DNA of 55,862 nucleotides, from NCBI RefSeq assembly GCF_030812255.1, contig NZ_JAUSSH010000022.1:1-55862 (forward strand). Direction: 5' to 3'. Made by a program: the position numbers and the translations under genes. Origin of the DNA: Paeniglutamicibacter psychrophenolicus (lineage in GTDB: Bacteria; Actinomycetota; Actinomycetes; Actinomycetales; Micrococcaceae). The notes under the pieces are model-generated. The model did not search any database, was not told the origin of the DNA, and saw only the letters and a list, made by a program, of their open reading frames with translations. Of the stretch, positions 34,361 to 42,690 are shown one piece after another (position 1 is the stretch's first letter; every line of letters starts with the position of its first letter).

Positions 34361-36945
34361 GGGTTGCGGATCCTTCCGCCAGCTAACGTGGTGGTGGCCC
34401 ATGCGGCCAGTGCGGCCCGGTCGATCTTGGAATTGTGCCGGATATCGGTGGGCAGCACCGGGACCACCATCACCGCGGAGACCTTGGTCCCGGTGCGGGC
34501 GACCGCGGCACGCACGGCCTGGGCCAGTGCCTCGGGTGCGGGGGCCGCGTGACGGGCCGGCGGCACAGCTTCCATGACCACCACGGAGGCCTGGGTCCCC
34601 GTTGGGCCCACTCCGACCAGTGCGGCACGTCCCGCGCCGGTCACGGATTCGGCGGCCTGCTCGGCCGCCACCGGGGTCTTGGGCCCGGTGGGGGTGTTGA
34701 GCACGTGGCCCAGCCGTCCCTCGACCCAGAGGCGTCCGGCGTCATCGAGGTGTCCCACGTCCCCGGTGCGGTGCCAGCCGGGGATCGAGGTGCTGAGCTG
34801 TTCGGTGATCCAGAGCCTGTCGTAGCGGTCCTTCACGTGCGGGGCACGGACCAGGATCTCACCGGTGAGGTTGGGCGTTGTTTCCGGCGTGTCGCCCGCT
34901 TTCCCGCTTGCGTCCAGGGGCGCAATGGCAACCTGCGCCCCGGCGACCGGGGTGCCCACGCAGACCCCGTTGCCCGATCCGGCGGCACGGATGGACTCCA
35001 GGTCGATGTCGGTGACCGGAAGGGCCTCGGTCATGCCGTAGGGGGTGTGTACCCGGGCATTGGGGACCAGGTGTTGGACCTTGGCGAGCAAGGGCTCGGG
35101 GATCGGGGCCCCGGCCGAAAGCATCAGCGAGATGCCTTCCAGGACAAGGCGCTGGGATGCGTCCAAGGAATCCCGGGTTTCCAGGACATTGGCCAGGGCC
35201 GCGGGGGAGGCAAACACCGTGGTGGCATCCACGGCGGCGGCGGCATCCGCCAGGGCGCCGGCGGTGAGCGTGCGCGGTGCGGTGACATCCATGTCCGGGG
35301 TCACCGAGGTGGCACCCAGGGCCGGGCCCAGCAGCGCGAACGGGGCGAACCCGGCCACCAGTGCCGAGCCGGCCTTCAGGTCGTAGGTCTCGCGCAGGGT
35401 GTCCCGCATCGCGGCCAGCTGCCGGTGGGTGTACACCACGCCCTTGGCCGGTCCGGTGGAGCCGGAGGTGAAGAGCACCGCGGCGTCCGCGTCCGGGTCC
35501 GCCGGGGTGAAGTCCGTGAGCGTTGGTGTTGCGTGGTTTCCCGCCTCGAGCAGCTCCGGGATGGTGTGTGCCACGCCGAGCAGCTTGCGCTTGGCGCTTG
35601 GCATGTCCTCGACGGCGATCCGGGTCCCGGGCCAGCCCAGGAACCTGGCGCCGGTCAGCGCCCGGTCGATTCCAATGAGGTAGCTCGGTCCCGCGCCGCG
35701 GATGGCCCGTCCCAGTCCCTGGGTGCCAAGTCCGGCGTCGGCCACGACAATGACCGCGCCCAGGCGCAGGCAGGCATAGATCAGCGAGGTCAGCTCGATG
35801 CCCGGGGGCACCAGCAGGTTCACCCGGTCCCCTGGCTTGACCCCGATCCCGGCCAGGCCGCCGGCCAATGCGTTGACCCGTTGGCCCAGCTGCGACCAGG
35901 ACAGGGACCTCGGAGGGTTGATGTCAACGACCGCGGTGCTGTCGTCCTCGGTGCGCTCGTCGAGCTCGGCCAGCATCGGCCGGTAGGCGGCCAGGGCCTC
36001 GGCCCGGTGGGCGGTTTTCGACTCCGTGTTGTGGCCAAGGAAGTCAAAGACCGGGGTGGCGATGTCGCGGTCCTCGGGCAGCAGGTGGCCGGCTCCCTCG
36101 AAACGGTGGACCGCGGCGTGGGGGAGCCGGCCCACCAGATCGCGCAGGTAGCGATCGGAGAACACCGGGTCCTTCGGGCCCCAGAGCAGCAGGGCAGGGA
36201 CCTTCAGGGATTTGATGCCCTCGGCGATTGCTTCGAGCGCGGGCCGGCTGGGGTGGTCCTCGGTGAAGGGGATGTCGGCCACGAAGTTGCCGACCCCGGT
36301 GCGCCGGTTGGCGTTGGTGTAGGGGGCCATGAAGGCCTTCCGGACCTCCGGCTTCAGGGCCGGGTGGGCCAGCGAGTGTGTGGTGCGCAGGAACGCATCG
36401 GTGGATTTGGTTCCCCAGCCGTGCACCGCCGGGTGGGAAGCCAGGCGCAGGGCGGCGGGCAGCTCGAAACCGGCCGGGTGAACCGCGGTGTTGGTGAGCA
36501 CCACGTTGGCCAGCTGCTCCCGGTGTGCCAAGGCCCAGCCCAGGGAGATGAGTCCTCCCCAGTCGTGTCCCACCGTGGTGACCGGGCCGGTGATCCCCAG
36601 CGTGGTGGTCAGGTCGTCGAGGTCGTTGACCCGGTCCGCGAGCCGGCGGAACACGCCGGTGCGGGCGGAAAATCCCATGTCCAGCTGGTCCACTGCCACC
36701 ACGCGCCAGGGCAGTTCGTGGGCGGAGACGTGGTTCAACAGGCCGCGCCAGAGGTAGGACCAGGTGGGGTTGCCGTGCACGCACAGCAGGGTGCCCACCG
36801 GTTCGATGCCCTGGTCCCTGAGCTCGGAGTCGTTGTCCAGCAGGTGCCACTGGTGGCTGGTGCCCGGTGCATCCACGACCGAGGTGGAGGGAACCTGGAC
36901 GCGGCGGGAGTACCTGCGATCGACGCCGGGGAAGATCTCGGTCAC
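34357..36945 (-). CDS. oleBC: OleBC fusion: beta-lactone decarboxylase and beta-lactone synthetase
   Basis: An 862-residue natural fusion of two steps of olefin synthesis. Residues about 20-300 are the alpha/beta-hydrolase OleB, which decarboxylates the beta-lactone to the alkene: LLCVHGNPTWSYLWRG, the nucleophile region VTTVGHDWGG with aspartate instead of serine as in haloalkane-dehalogenase relatives, and a late histidine in EGAGHLLPED. From about 320 on is the AMP-forming OleC, which closes the beta-lactone: LFTSGSTGPAKGVVYTH, TPYGMTEALPVTD and WHRTGDVGHLDD. The GTG at 36945 overlaps the oleA stop (GTGA). The fused form is known from Micrococcus and Arthrobacter. Confidence 0.92.
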   Translation of the reverse strand: MTEIFPGVDRRYSRRVQVPSTSVVDAPGTSHQWHLLDNDSELRDQGIEPVGTLLCVHGNPTWSYLWRGLLNHVSAHELPWRVVAVDQLDMGFSARTGVFRRLADRVNDLDDLTTTLGITGPVTTVGHDWGGLISLGWALAHREQLANVVLTNTAVHPAGFELPAALRLASHPAVHGWGTKSTDAFLRTTHSLAHPALKPEVRKAFMAPYTNANRRTGVGNFVADIPFTEDHPSRPALEAIAEGIKSLKVPALLLWGPKDPVFSDRYLRDLVGRLPHAAVHRFEGAGHLLPEDRDIATPVFDFLGHNTESKTAHRAEALAAYRPMLAELDERTEDDSTAVVDINPPRSLSWSQLGQRVNALAGGLAGIGVKPGDRVNLLVPPGIELTSLIYACLRLGAVIVVADAGLGTQGLGRAIRGAGPSYLIGIDRALTGARFLGWPGTRIAVEDMPSAKRKLLGVAHTIPELLEAGNHATPTLTDFTPADPDADAAVLFTSGSTGPAKGVVYTHRQLAAMRDTLRETYDLKAGSALVAGFAPFALLGPALGATSVTPDMDVTAPRTLTAGALADAAAAVDATTVFASPAALANVLETRDSLDASQRLVLEGISLMLSAGAPIPEPLLAKVQHLVPNARVHTPYGMTEALPVTDIDLESIRAAGSGNGVCVGTPVAGAQVAIAPLDASGKAGDTPETTPNLTGEILVRAPHVKDRYDRLWITEQLSTSIPGWHRTGDVGHLDDAGRLWVEGRLGHVLNTPTGPKTPVAAEQAAESVTGAGRAALVGVGPTGTQASVVVMEAVPPARHAAPAPEALAQAVRAAVARTGTKVSAVMVVPVLPTDIRHNSKIDRAALAAWATTTLAGGRIRNP

Positions 36946-37967
36946 CAGGCAAGCTCCATCATGGCGGTGTTCAGGCCCGAGCCGACACCCATGCACAGCA
37001 CCCGGTCACCGGGCTTCAACGTCTTGGCTTCCTGGGAAAGCGTCATCGGCAGCGAAGCCGGCCCGACATTGCCCCACTTGGGGAACGTGATCGGCACCCG
37101 GTCCCGGACCAGGCCCACGGCCTTGATGATGGCATTGGTGTAGGAATTGGATACCTGGTGGGTCACGTAGCGATCCATTGACCGCCAGTTCCAGCCCGCT
37201 TGGTGCGCCTCGTCCCAGGCGTTGACCACCAATTCCAGTCCGTTGTCCAGCAGCCCCTTGGTGTCGGTGTACATGCCGTTCAGGCCGCCCACACACAGTT
37301 CGTGGTGTTCGGTCCCGGCGCGCGAGACGCCGCCCACGATCCGGTGGGCGCCGGGATGCGCGTCGGCCGGGCCGATCACCGCGGCGGCGGCACCCGAGCC
37401 CAGAGTCAGGGTGGCGAACTGGTTCAGGTAGTCCTCGCGGGTCGAATCCTCGGCGTTGAGCCGGGCAAAGGTGGTTTCCTGGGTGGTCTGGGCGTCCTCG
37501 CCGGCCACCACCAGCGCGTACTTGATCTGCCCGGAGTCGATCATGTTCGCGGCCAGGGTCATGCCGTTGACAAAGCCCAGGCAGGCATTGGTGATGTCAA
37601 AGTTCATCGCCGAGGAAGGCAGGCCGAGATCGTTGTGCACCTTCGAGGCAACCGAGGGCTCGAGGTTGCGCCGGGTCACCGAGGTGTTGATCAGCAGGCC
37701 GATCTGGCCCGCCTCGATGCCGGCCTGGGCCATGGCCTTTCCGCCGGCCTCCACCGCTGCGTCGTCGAAGCTGGTGCCCTCGGACCACCAACGGCGTTCC
37801 ACGACACCGGAGACGCGTTCCAGCAGTTTCTTGGACAGGCGCAACCGCTTGAGGCTGGGGGCCAGGCGTTCGTCGAATTCGGCCGAACTCAGGACCCTGG
37901 GGGCCTGCACGCTGGTGACGGCCAAAAGGGCCGCGTTTTCGTGCCTAAACGTTGCATTGCCGTTCAA
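36942..37967 (-). CDS. oleA: OleA, acyl-CoA head-to-head condensing thiolase
   Basis: OleA joins two fatty acyl-CoAs into a beta-keto acid, the first step of olefin synthesis. The 341-residue protein belongs to the ketoacyl-synthase III/thiolase superfamily. The active-site cysteine is in FDITNACLGFVNGM near residue 125, and LGSGAAAAVIG and the C-terminal GVGSGLNTAMMELAW fit the fold. A stop codon lies two codons upstream of the TTG at 37967, so this TTG is the earliest possible start and gives the family-like N-terminus GNATFRHENAALL. First gene of oleA-oleBC-oleD. Confidence 0.92.
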   Translation of the reverse strand: MNGNATFRHENAALLAVTSVQAPRVLSSAEFDERLAPSLKRLRLSKKLLERVSGVVERRWWSEGTSFDDAAVEAGGKAMAQAGIEAGQIGLLINTSVTRRNLEPSVASKVHNDLGLPSSAMNFDITNACLGFVNGMTLAANMIDSGQIKYALVVAGEDAQTTQETTFARLNAEDSTREDYLNQFATLTLGSGAAAAVIGPADAHPGAHRIVGGVSRAGTEHHELCVGGLNGMYTDTKGLLDNGLELVVNAWDEAHQAGWNWRSMDRYVTHQVSNSYTNAIIKAVGLVRDRVPITFPKWGNVGPASLPMTLSQEAKTLKPGDRVLCMGVGSGLNTAMMELAW

Positions 37968-38280
37968 AATCTAGCCTTTGTGTCGGGGCTGTCGTGCCGG
38001 TGCCGGCCGCGCAGAATATGGTCGTCGGGGTCATCGGGGAATCCAACGATAAAGGTTGTCCTCCTCCTACCGTATTCCCTGCCGGTCCCTGCGCCACACA
38101 CGGGCGCGCCCTTTGTTGTATGCGGTGCGCAACGGAAGGGGCCTCCCTGTGGCCGGGAGGCATGCGCAATCAGGCCGGAATCCGGGGGCTGGAATCAGCA
38201 GTTCCTTCGCGGGAAGGCCGGTGCCGGTTTCCCTAAGAGCCAAGCGCAAAGCGGGCCAGGCCGCAAGGAACTGCGGGCGG
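37968..38280. other. Region upstream of oleA
   Basis: About 313 bases between oleA and the first of four paralogous membrane-protein genes, all on the minus strand. A TAGATT stands immediately before the oleA TTG, too close to be its only promoter. No gene seen. Confidence 0.4.
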
Positions 38281-39039
38281 CTAAGCGGCAGGCAACGAGC
38301 CCCGCGCAAGGAATAGGGCACCCACCGCCATGGCCACCGCCGCGGCTGCGGTCGACACCGCCATCACCGTCTCGGCCCACCGGGCGTCATAGGCCTTGAG
38401 CGCAATCAGTGGCGAGATCACGTAGATGGCCGCGAGGTAGCCCGCGAAGCCGGTGCCGAGCAGGAACAGGCATGCGGCGCCGGCGGCCGGCAGCCTGACG
38501 CGCCACAGGGCAGCAAGGATCAGCGGAGACACCACCCCGGCCACGAGCACGCCCCAGGACAGCCCCGTGGCATCCGGCATCCCGGACGCGGCTCCGGCGA
38601 GGCCGGAAATGAGCGCATGGGACCCGATCACGGCGAAGGAGGCCGCGAAGAGGACGGCAAGCAGTGCCTCGCATGTGGCAGCGGCGATCCCGACGATCCT
38701 GAGGTGGTCCACCGTTGGATCCGGCAGGAACATGACGCCGGCGGCCATGGCCAGGACCCCGATCGCCTGCAGCAGCATGGCGAGACCGAACAGCTGCGCG
38801 GTCGTGCCCAGCGGGACCCAGTTCTCCACGGGGAAGTAGTAGTCGTAGCGGTGGTTTTCGATCAACAGGCCCCTGGGCCCACGGGCGCCGGCGGGGACCA
38901 CCCAGCGCTGCAGGACCGCGACCAGCTGCACGAGGCAGGAGACCAGGAACAGGGCGGCGGCAATGGACAGCCACAGGATCCTGGCCCTGCGAAAACGCAG
39001 GGCTTTGAGGCCCGTTCCCAATGGCTTGCTGCCCGACAT
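38281..39039 (-). CDS. Six-pass membrane protein, paralogue 1 of 4
   Basis: A 252-residue membrane protein of unknown function, one of four adjacent homologues. About six hydrophobic segments. Between segments 1 and 2 lies a likely outside loop with family residues: LVAVLQRWV, then ENHRYDYYFP and WVPLGTTAQLFG, followed by LLQAIGVLAMAAGV. The fifth segment carries LPAAGAACLFLLGTGFAGYL. The ATG at 39039 lies six bases after a -10 box, so the message is probably leaderless and the upstream opening at 39066 is not used. The cytoplasmic ends are short and basic. I do not recognise the family. Confidence 0.75.
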   Translation of the reverse strand: MSGSKPLGTGLKALRFRRARILWLSIAAALFLVSCLVQLVAVLQRWVVPAGARGPRGLLIENHRYDYYFPVENWVPLGTTAQLFGLAMLLQAIGVLAMAAGVMFLPDPTVDHLRIVGIAAATCEALLAVLFAASFAVIGSHALISGLAGAASGMPDATGLSWGVLVAGVVSPLILAALWRVRLPAAGAACLFLLGTGFAGYLAAIYVISPLIALKAYDARWAETVMAVSTAAAAVAMAVGALFLARGSLPAA

Positions 39040-39045
39040 GGCCCA

Positions 39046-39073
39046 ACCGTAGCAACGTGCCCGCACGAGTCAA
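39046..39073 (-). promoter_or_regulatory. Leaderless-type promoter of paralogue 1
   Basis: On the minus strand: TTGACT (39073-39068), 16 bases, TACGGT (39051-39046), six bases, ATG. The same layout precedes the other three paralogues. Confidence 0.8.
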
Positions 39074-39137
39074 TGGTTGCGCTGGTTTCCGCCGCCGGGC
39101 GAGGCTGGCCGGGGCCCGGATCAATCCGGTTCGGACA

Positions 39138-39908
39138 CTATGCGGGCTCCACGCGGGCGGCCGCGCGCCGAACCACGTCCCTGGCGCCGAAGGCCGCGGC
39201 CACCGCCGCGGCGGCGGTGGATGCGGCGACAACCGTCTCGGTGAAGCGCGCGGTGTCGTGGGACATGCCAAAGAAGAGCGGTGCCACCATGTAGGTGGCC
39301 AAGAGGTAGCCCGCCATGGTCGATCCGATCAGGAACACGCACGCAACCCCGGCCGCCGGCAACCTGTTTCCCCAGAACAGGGCCAAGGCCACCAGCCCCA
39401 CCAGCGCGACCAAGAGCATCGGCCAGAACACCCCCGGTCCGATCTCCAGCCCGGTAGGCGTCCCGTTGAGCCCGGCGACCAAGACCAATCCGCCATGGAG
39501 CGTGAAGGCGGCCGCCACCAGGAGCACCAAAACGACTTCGACCACGGCGATGCCAACGGTGGCGGCCCGGCCGAACACCTTTGACGCGGCCGGCAGCAGC
39601 ATGACCGCCAGCGCCATCGCGAGCAGGCCGAGCACCTGGATGAGCAAACTCGCTCCGAGGAGCTGGGCGGCGTTGCCGATGGGCTCCCAGCCCTCAAACG
39701 GCAGGAAGTAGTCATAGGCGTGGTCTTCGACCGAGCGGTCAGTCGTCCCCCGGGTGCCGCTGAAGGTGACCCAGCGCTGCAACGAGGCGATCAGCTGCAG
39801 CGTAAAGGACACCAGGAGCAGCACCGTGGCGGCGAGCATGAATAGGAACGATGTCTTGCGGAAGCGCACTTCCCGGGCATACCCACCGGTTTCGTTTAAC
39901 CCCAACAT
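39138..39908 (-). CDS. Six-pass membrane protein, paralogue 2 of 4
   Basis: A 256-residue homologue of the neighbouring genes. First loop: LQLIASLQRWV, SVEDHAYDYFLPFEGWEPIG, then AAQLLGASLLIQVLGLLAMA. Late segment: LPAAGVACVFLIGSTMAGYL. It ends with a long alanine-rich helix. The DH and DY pairs and the QRW of the loop are shared with paralogues 1 and 4. The ATG follows a -10 box by six bases. Function unknown; the conserved polar loop suggests ligand or partner binding outside the membrane, which is inference. Confidence 0.75.
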   Translation of the reverse strand: MLGLNETGGYAREVRFRKTSFLFMLAATVLLLVSFTLQLIASLQRWVTFSGTRGTTDRSVEDHAYDYFLPFEGWEPIGNAAQLLGASLLIQVLGLLAMALAVMLLPAASKVFGRAATVGIAVVEVVLVLLVAAAFTLHGGLVLVAGLNGTPTGLEIGPGVFWPMLLVALVGLVALALFWGNRLPAAGVACVFLIGSTMAGYLLATYMVAPLFFGMSHDTARFTETVVAASTAAAAVAAAFGARDVVRRAAARVEPA

Positions 39909-39914
39909 GGCCCA

Positions 39915-39942
39915 ACCGTAGCAATGTGCCTGCAGGAGTCAA
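39915..39942 (-). promoter_or_regulatory. Leaderless-type promoter of paralogue 2
   Basis: Minus strand: TTGACT (39942-39937), 16 bases, TACGGT (39920-39915), six bases, ATG at 39908. Confidence 0.8.
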
Positions 39943-39977
39943 TGGTTGCCCGGGCAGCCGGCCAAGGTCCCCGGTGC

Positions 39978-40691
39978 TCAGTCGGTAGGGCTGGCCCTGC
40001 GCACCTGCGAACCGACTGCGAAAAGCATCGAGATGCCGGCCGCGGCTGTGGTTGCAATGACCACCATTTCGGCGACCGGGAAGAACCCGTCGCCGGCAAA
40101 CATGAAGAGCAGGGGCGTGATGACGATGGAGGCCACGAAATCGCCCAGCACGGTGGAGCCGAGCAGGAACAGGCACCCGATCATGGCCGGCAGCGAGCTG
40201 CCCCGCCACCAGATGGCCGCGGCCACCAGGCCGACCAAGGAGAGAAGAAATATCATCCGCACCGGCAACTCTGGATCCATCATGAGGGTCTGGATGCCGG
40301 TGGAACCCTGGTCCCCGGCGAGCATTGCGTGGATTCCGAATGAGACGGCCACGAGGACCACTGCCACCGACCCGGCAACCACTGCCTTGCGTTTTTGCGC
40401 CACCCGCGGCAGTGCCAGCACCCCCGCGGCCATCGCCAGCATCCCGAGCACCTTGAGCCAGTTGGCCACACTGTACAGCCGAGCCGTGGCGGCGAACGGA
40501 TCCTGAGGGTCGACCCCCGGCCCGTCGCCGGACAGCTCGCCGTTGAAGACCTCCCAGCCCTGGATCGAGGCCCGCTGCTGTATGACGGCCGAGGCGAGAA
40601 ACAGTAGGGCGGCTCCGATCAGGAGCGTGAACGAAGAAGTGCGGAAGCCGACGCTCCGCGTGACCCGGGACGAATCGTTGACGGCCGACAT
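39978..40691 (-). CDS. Six-pass membrane protein, paralogue 3 of 4
   Basis: A 237-residue member of the same group and the most divergent. It keeps ASIQGWEVF, KVLGMLAMAAGVLALPRVA and the late segment LPAMIGCLFLLGSTVLG, but the loop lacks the DH/DY residues of the other three and reads VDPQDPFAATARLY. It may therefore have lost or changed the shared ligand site. The ATG follows a -10 box by six bases like the others. Function unknown. Confidence 0.72.
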   Translation of the reverse strand: MSAVNDSSRVTRSVGFRTSSFTLLIGAALLFLASAVIQQRASIQGWEVFNGELSGDGPGVDPQDPFAATARLYSVANWLKVLGMLAMAAGVLALPRVAQKRKAVVAGSVAVVLVAVSFGIHAMLAGDQGSTGIQTLMMDPELPVRMIFLLSLVGLVAAAIWWRGSSLPAMIGCLFLLGSTVLGDFVASIVITPLLFMFAGDGFFPVAEMVVIATTAAAGISMLFAVGSQVRRASPTD

Positions 40692-40697
40692 GGCCCC

Positions 40698-40725
40698 ACC
40701 CTAGCCAGCGCACCGCCGAAGTCAA
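40698..40725 (-). promoter_or_regulatory. Leaderless-type promoter of paralogue 3
   Basis: Minus strand: TTGACT (40725-40720), 16 bases, TAGGGT (40703-40698), six bases, ATG at 40691. Confidence 0.8.
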
Positions 40726-40760
40726 TGGCAGTGGACCTGCGCCGGTGCGTGGGCTTGGTC

Positions 40761-41507
40761 TTATCCCGCGCGCCGGTAGCGGCGCACCACGGTGCCGGCT
40801 GCGAGGACCATGGCCAGGGCGGCCGCGGCGCTCGTGCCGGCGACCACGCTTTCGAGCCAGGGGGTCGTGTCGTGCGAGACGTAGCCGGCGATCATGGCAG
40901 CGACCGTGAAATTGGCGATCGCGGCCCCGAACATGTTTGAACCCAGCAGGAACACGCACGCCACCGATGCCGCCTTCGACATGCCCGCCCACAGCCACGC
41001 CAGGGCGATCATGCCGCCGAGCCCGCCCCAGACCATCAGCGGGAGCAACACCCGGGAGTGCTGCAGGTCGGAGGGAGCGGCGTTGGTCCCCGAGATCAGG
41101 GCATGGGCGCCCAGGACCGCGAAAGCGGCGGCAACCAGGAGTGCGAGCACCGGCTCGGCGATGATGCCGATCTTGTTGGGTGCCACCCGGGGCACGGCCA
41201 GCACGCCCAGGGCCATGGCCAGGACACCGACGGCCTGCAGCAGCGTGCCCGCCCCGAAGAGCTGGGCCGCTGTCCCGATCGGTTCCCAGGGATCGGCGGG
41301 GAAGCTGTAGTCCAATTGGTGGTCTTCGACCGAGAGCTCATAGCCGGGCCGTTGTCCCCGCAGCCCAACCCAGCGCTGGATCGAGGCCAGGTGCTGCAGC
41401 ACCGCCGAGGCCAGGAACAGCACGGCGGCCGCAAGGAACCCGAAGACCGAGGCCCTGGGGAGGCGAACGGCCAGTTCGGACTGGCCTGTTTTGCTGGTGG
41501 CCGACAT
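40761..41507 (-). CDS. Six-pass membrane protein, paralogue 4 of 4
   Basis: A 248-residue homologue with hydrophobic segments at roughly 20-42, 83-108, 115-140, 150-175, 180-210 and 215-240. The loop after segment 1 has LQHLASIQRWVGLRGQR, SVEDHQLDYSFPADPWEPIG, then AAQLFGAGTLLQAVGVLAMA. The late segment reads ASVACVFLLGSNMFGAA. It is closest to paralogue 2 in the loop. Its own promoter borders a 116-bp repeat that carries a broken DUF1003 end. Function unknown. Confidence 0.75.
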   Translation of the reverse strand: MSATSKTGQSELAVRLPRASVFGFLAAAVLFLASAVLQHLASIQRWVGLRGQRPGYELSVEDHQLDYSFPADPWEPIGTAAQLFGAGTLLQAVGVLAMALGVLAVPRVAPNKIGIIAEPVLALLVAAAFAVLGAHALISGTNAAPSDLQHSRVLLPLMVWGGLGGMIALAWLWAGMSKAASVACVFLLGSNMFGAAIANFTVAAMIAGYVSHDTTPWLESVVAGTSAAAALAMVLAAGTVVRRYRRAG

Positions 41508-41513
41508 GGCACC

Positions 41514-41541
41514 ACAGTAGCTGTGCCGTGCGGCAAGTCAA
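41514..41541 (-). promoter_or_regulatory. Leaderless-type promoter of paralogue 4
   Basis: Minus strand: TTGACT (41541-41536), 16 bases, TACTGT (41519-41514), six bases, ATG at 41507. The -35 and spacer are part of the 116-bp repeat whose other copy at 46146 has lost the -10. Confidence 0.8.
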
Positions 41542-41636
41542 TGGTGGTGCTGGCGGTTCACCGGCCCGGGGTGCCCGGGGTCGTTCCGGGCTTGCCAAGG
41601 CGCTGCAGCTCGGTGCGCAGCTCCTCGATCATGGCC
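41521..41636. repeat. 116-bp direct repeat, left copy
   Basis: Aligns without gaps to 46146-46261; about 85 percent identical by eye, with the last roughly 40 bases identical. It contains the spacer and -35 of the paralogue 4 promoter and the 3' end of a DUF1003 gene. The two copies bracket about 4.5 kb of IS5-type remnants and the diiron/CDGSH/ligase genes. Confidence 0.88.
41558..41636 (-). pseudogene. Truncated 3' end of a DUF1003 gene
   Basis: Translates to MIEELRTELQRLGKPGTTPG and a stop at the same place as the DUF1003 gene at 46183-46554, then breaks off at 41637. Only about 25 codons remain. Confidence 0.82.
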
Positions 41637-41699
41637 GATTCCTGGGCCTAAGCGGAGAGCGCAGTTCAACGACCGCCGGCTCGTGGTTCATGGCAGCAT

Positions 41700-42385
41700 C
41701 TCCCGCTAATGCGTCGGCAATCCCCGGCGGGACCTGCCCGAACACTTCGGTTCGAGGATGAGCTTGTGGAAGGGCCACCGCCGGTACGCCGCCGACTGCA
41801 TCTGGAACATCGTCTCCTGGAACACCGTGGTGGCGGCCATGCTGGGCCAGGCCGAGAGTCGCGGCCTGATCGACTGGGGCGTGTCGGTGGACTCCGCGAT
41901 CAACCGTGCCGACCAGCACTGCACAACCTCCCGCGCCGCGCAGGGGAGCGTGTCGATGGACAAGAATATGCCCGGCGAGCCACCTGGCCGCGCCATCGGC
42001 ACGTCCCGCAGCGGCCTGGGGATCAAGATCCACTGACTGGTCGACGGGAAGCAGCGCCGGTTGGTGATGCCGATCTGACCCGGGCAGCCCGATGATTTCC
42101 CGATGTTCGAAAACCTCCTGGACGCCCTGAGGGCCAAGGCCGCCTTGCCTGGCCGCTCAGGACCCGTCCGAAGACGACCCTGGCCGACAAGGCCTAATCC
42201 TCGAAGGACAACCGGGAATACCTCCGGGACCGCGGCGTCCAATGAGTGATCCCCGAAAAGGCGACCGGGCAGGACTCAAGCATCGCAATGAAAGTCGAGC
42301 GCAGCTTCAACGCCCTGCGGCAGTGGCACGGCATGGCCACCCGGTGTGCCTGGTCCGCTCTGGCCTATCGCTGAGCTGTCTACCT
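41700..42385 (+). pseudogene. IS5-family (IS427-type) transposase remnant 1
   Basis: A multiply frameshifted DDE transposase of the IS5 family. Pieces in order: DLPEHFG-like remains near 41737-41757, WKGHRRYAADCIWN near 41766-41807, GVSVDSAINRADQHCTTSRA near 41879-41938, then a run matching 'LGIKIH' near 42015, MFENLLDALRAKA near 42102-42140 in another frame, and VERSFNALRQWHGMATR near 42294-42344 ending in WSALAYR and a stop. At least three frames are needed, so it is inactive. Same strand as remnant 2 at 45800. Confidence 0.82.
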
Positions 42386-42690
42386 CCACGCCGTGCCTAT
42401 CCGGAGAGCCGCCCCCCAAAAAAACACCATGGGGGGACTCACCCTGGTGCGTCTCGAAGTCGTGCCCCACGACATGGATGGTCCGTCTCCCGGCCGGAAC
42501 CGGCCTTGCCCACCGGCGGTGCTGCAGGCCGCCTGTCGACGGATGCCAAAATCCTTGTCGGCCAGGAATCGGTGAATTACGGTTGGTGGGGGACGAAACC
42601 CTGCAGACGGCAACGAGGACCATGGCAGCCCAACTCAAGCGCAGCTGCCTGGCCGGATTTCCAACTGCACCAATTCACGAACGGAGCATC
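42386..42690. other. Gap before the diiron-protein gene
   Basis: About 300 bases. It starts with a G/C-rich stretch containing cccccc-aaaaaaa that may be the end of the IS5-type element. No gene. The promoter of the next gene should lie here but is not evident. Confidence 0.4.

Noticed and set aside
34435-37143. A 902-residue open frame on the plus strand across oleBC
   Set aside because: It is antisense to a clearly recognised fusion gene; its composition (Gly, Arg, His, Gln rich) is that of a shadow frame in high-GC DNA.
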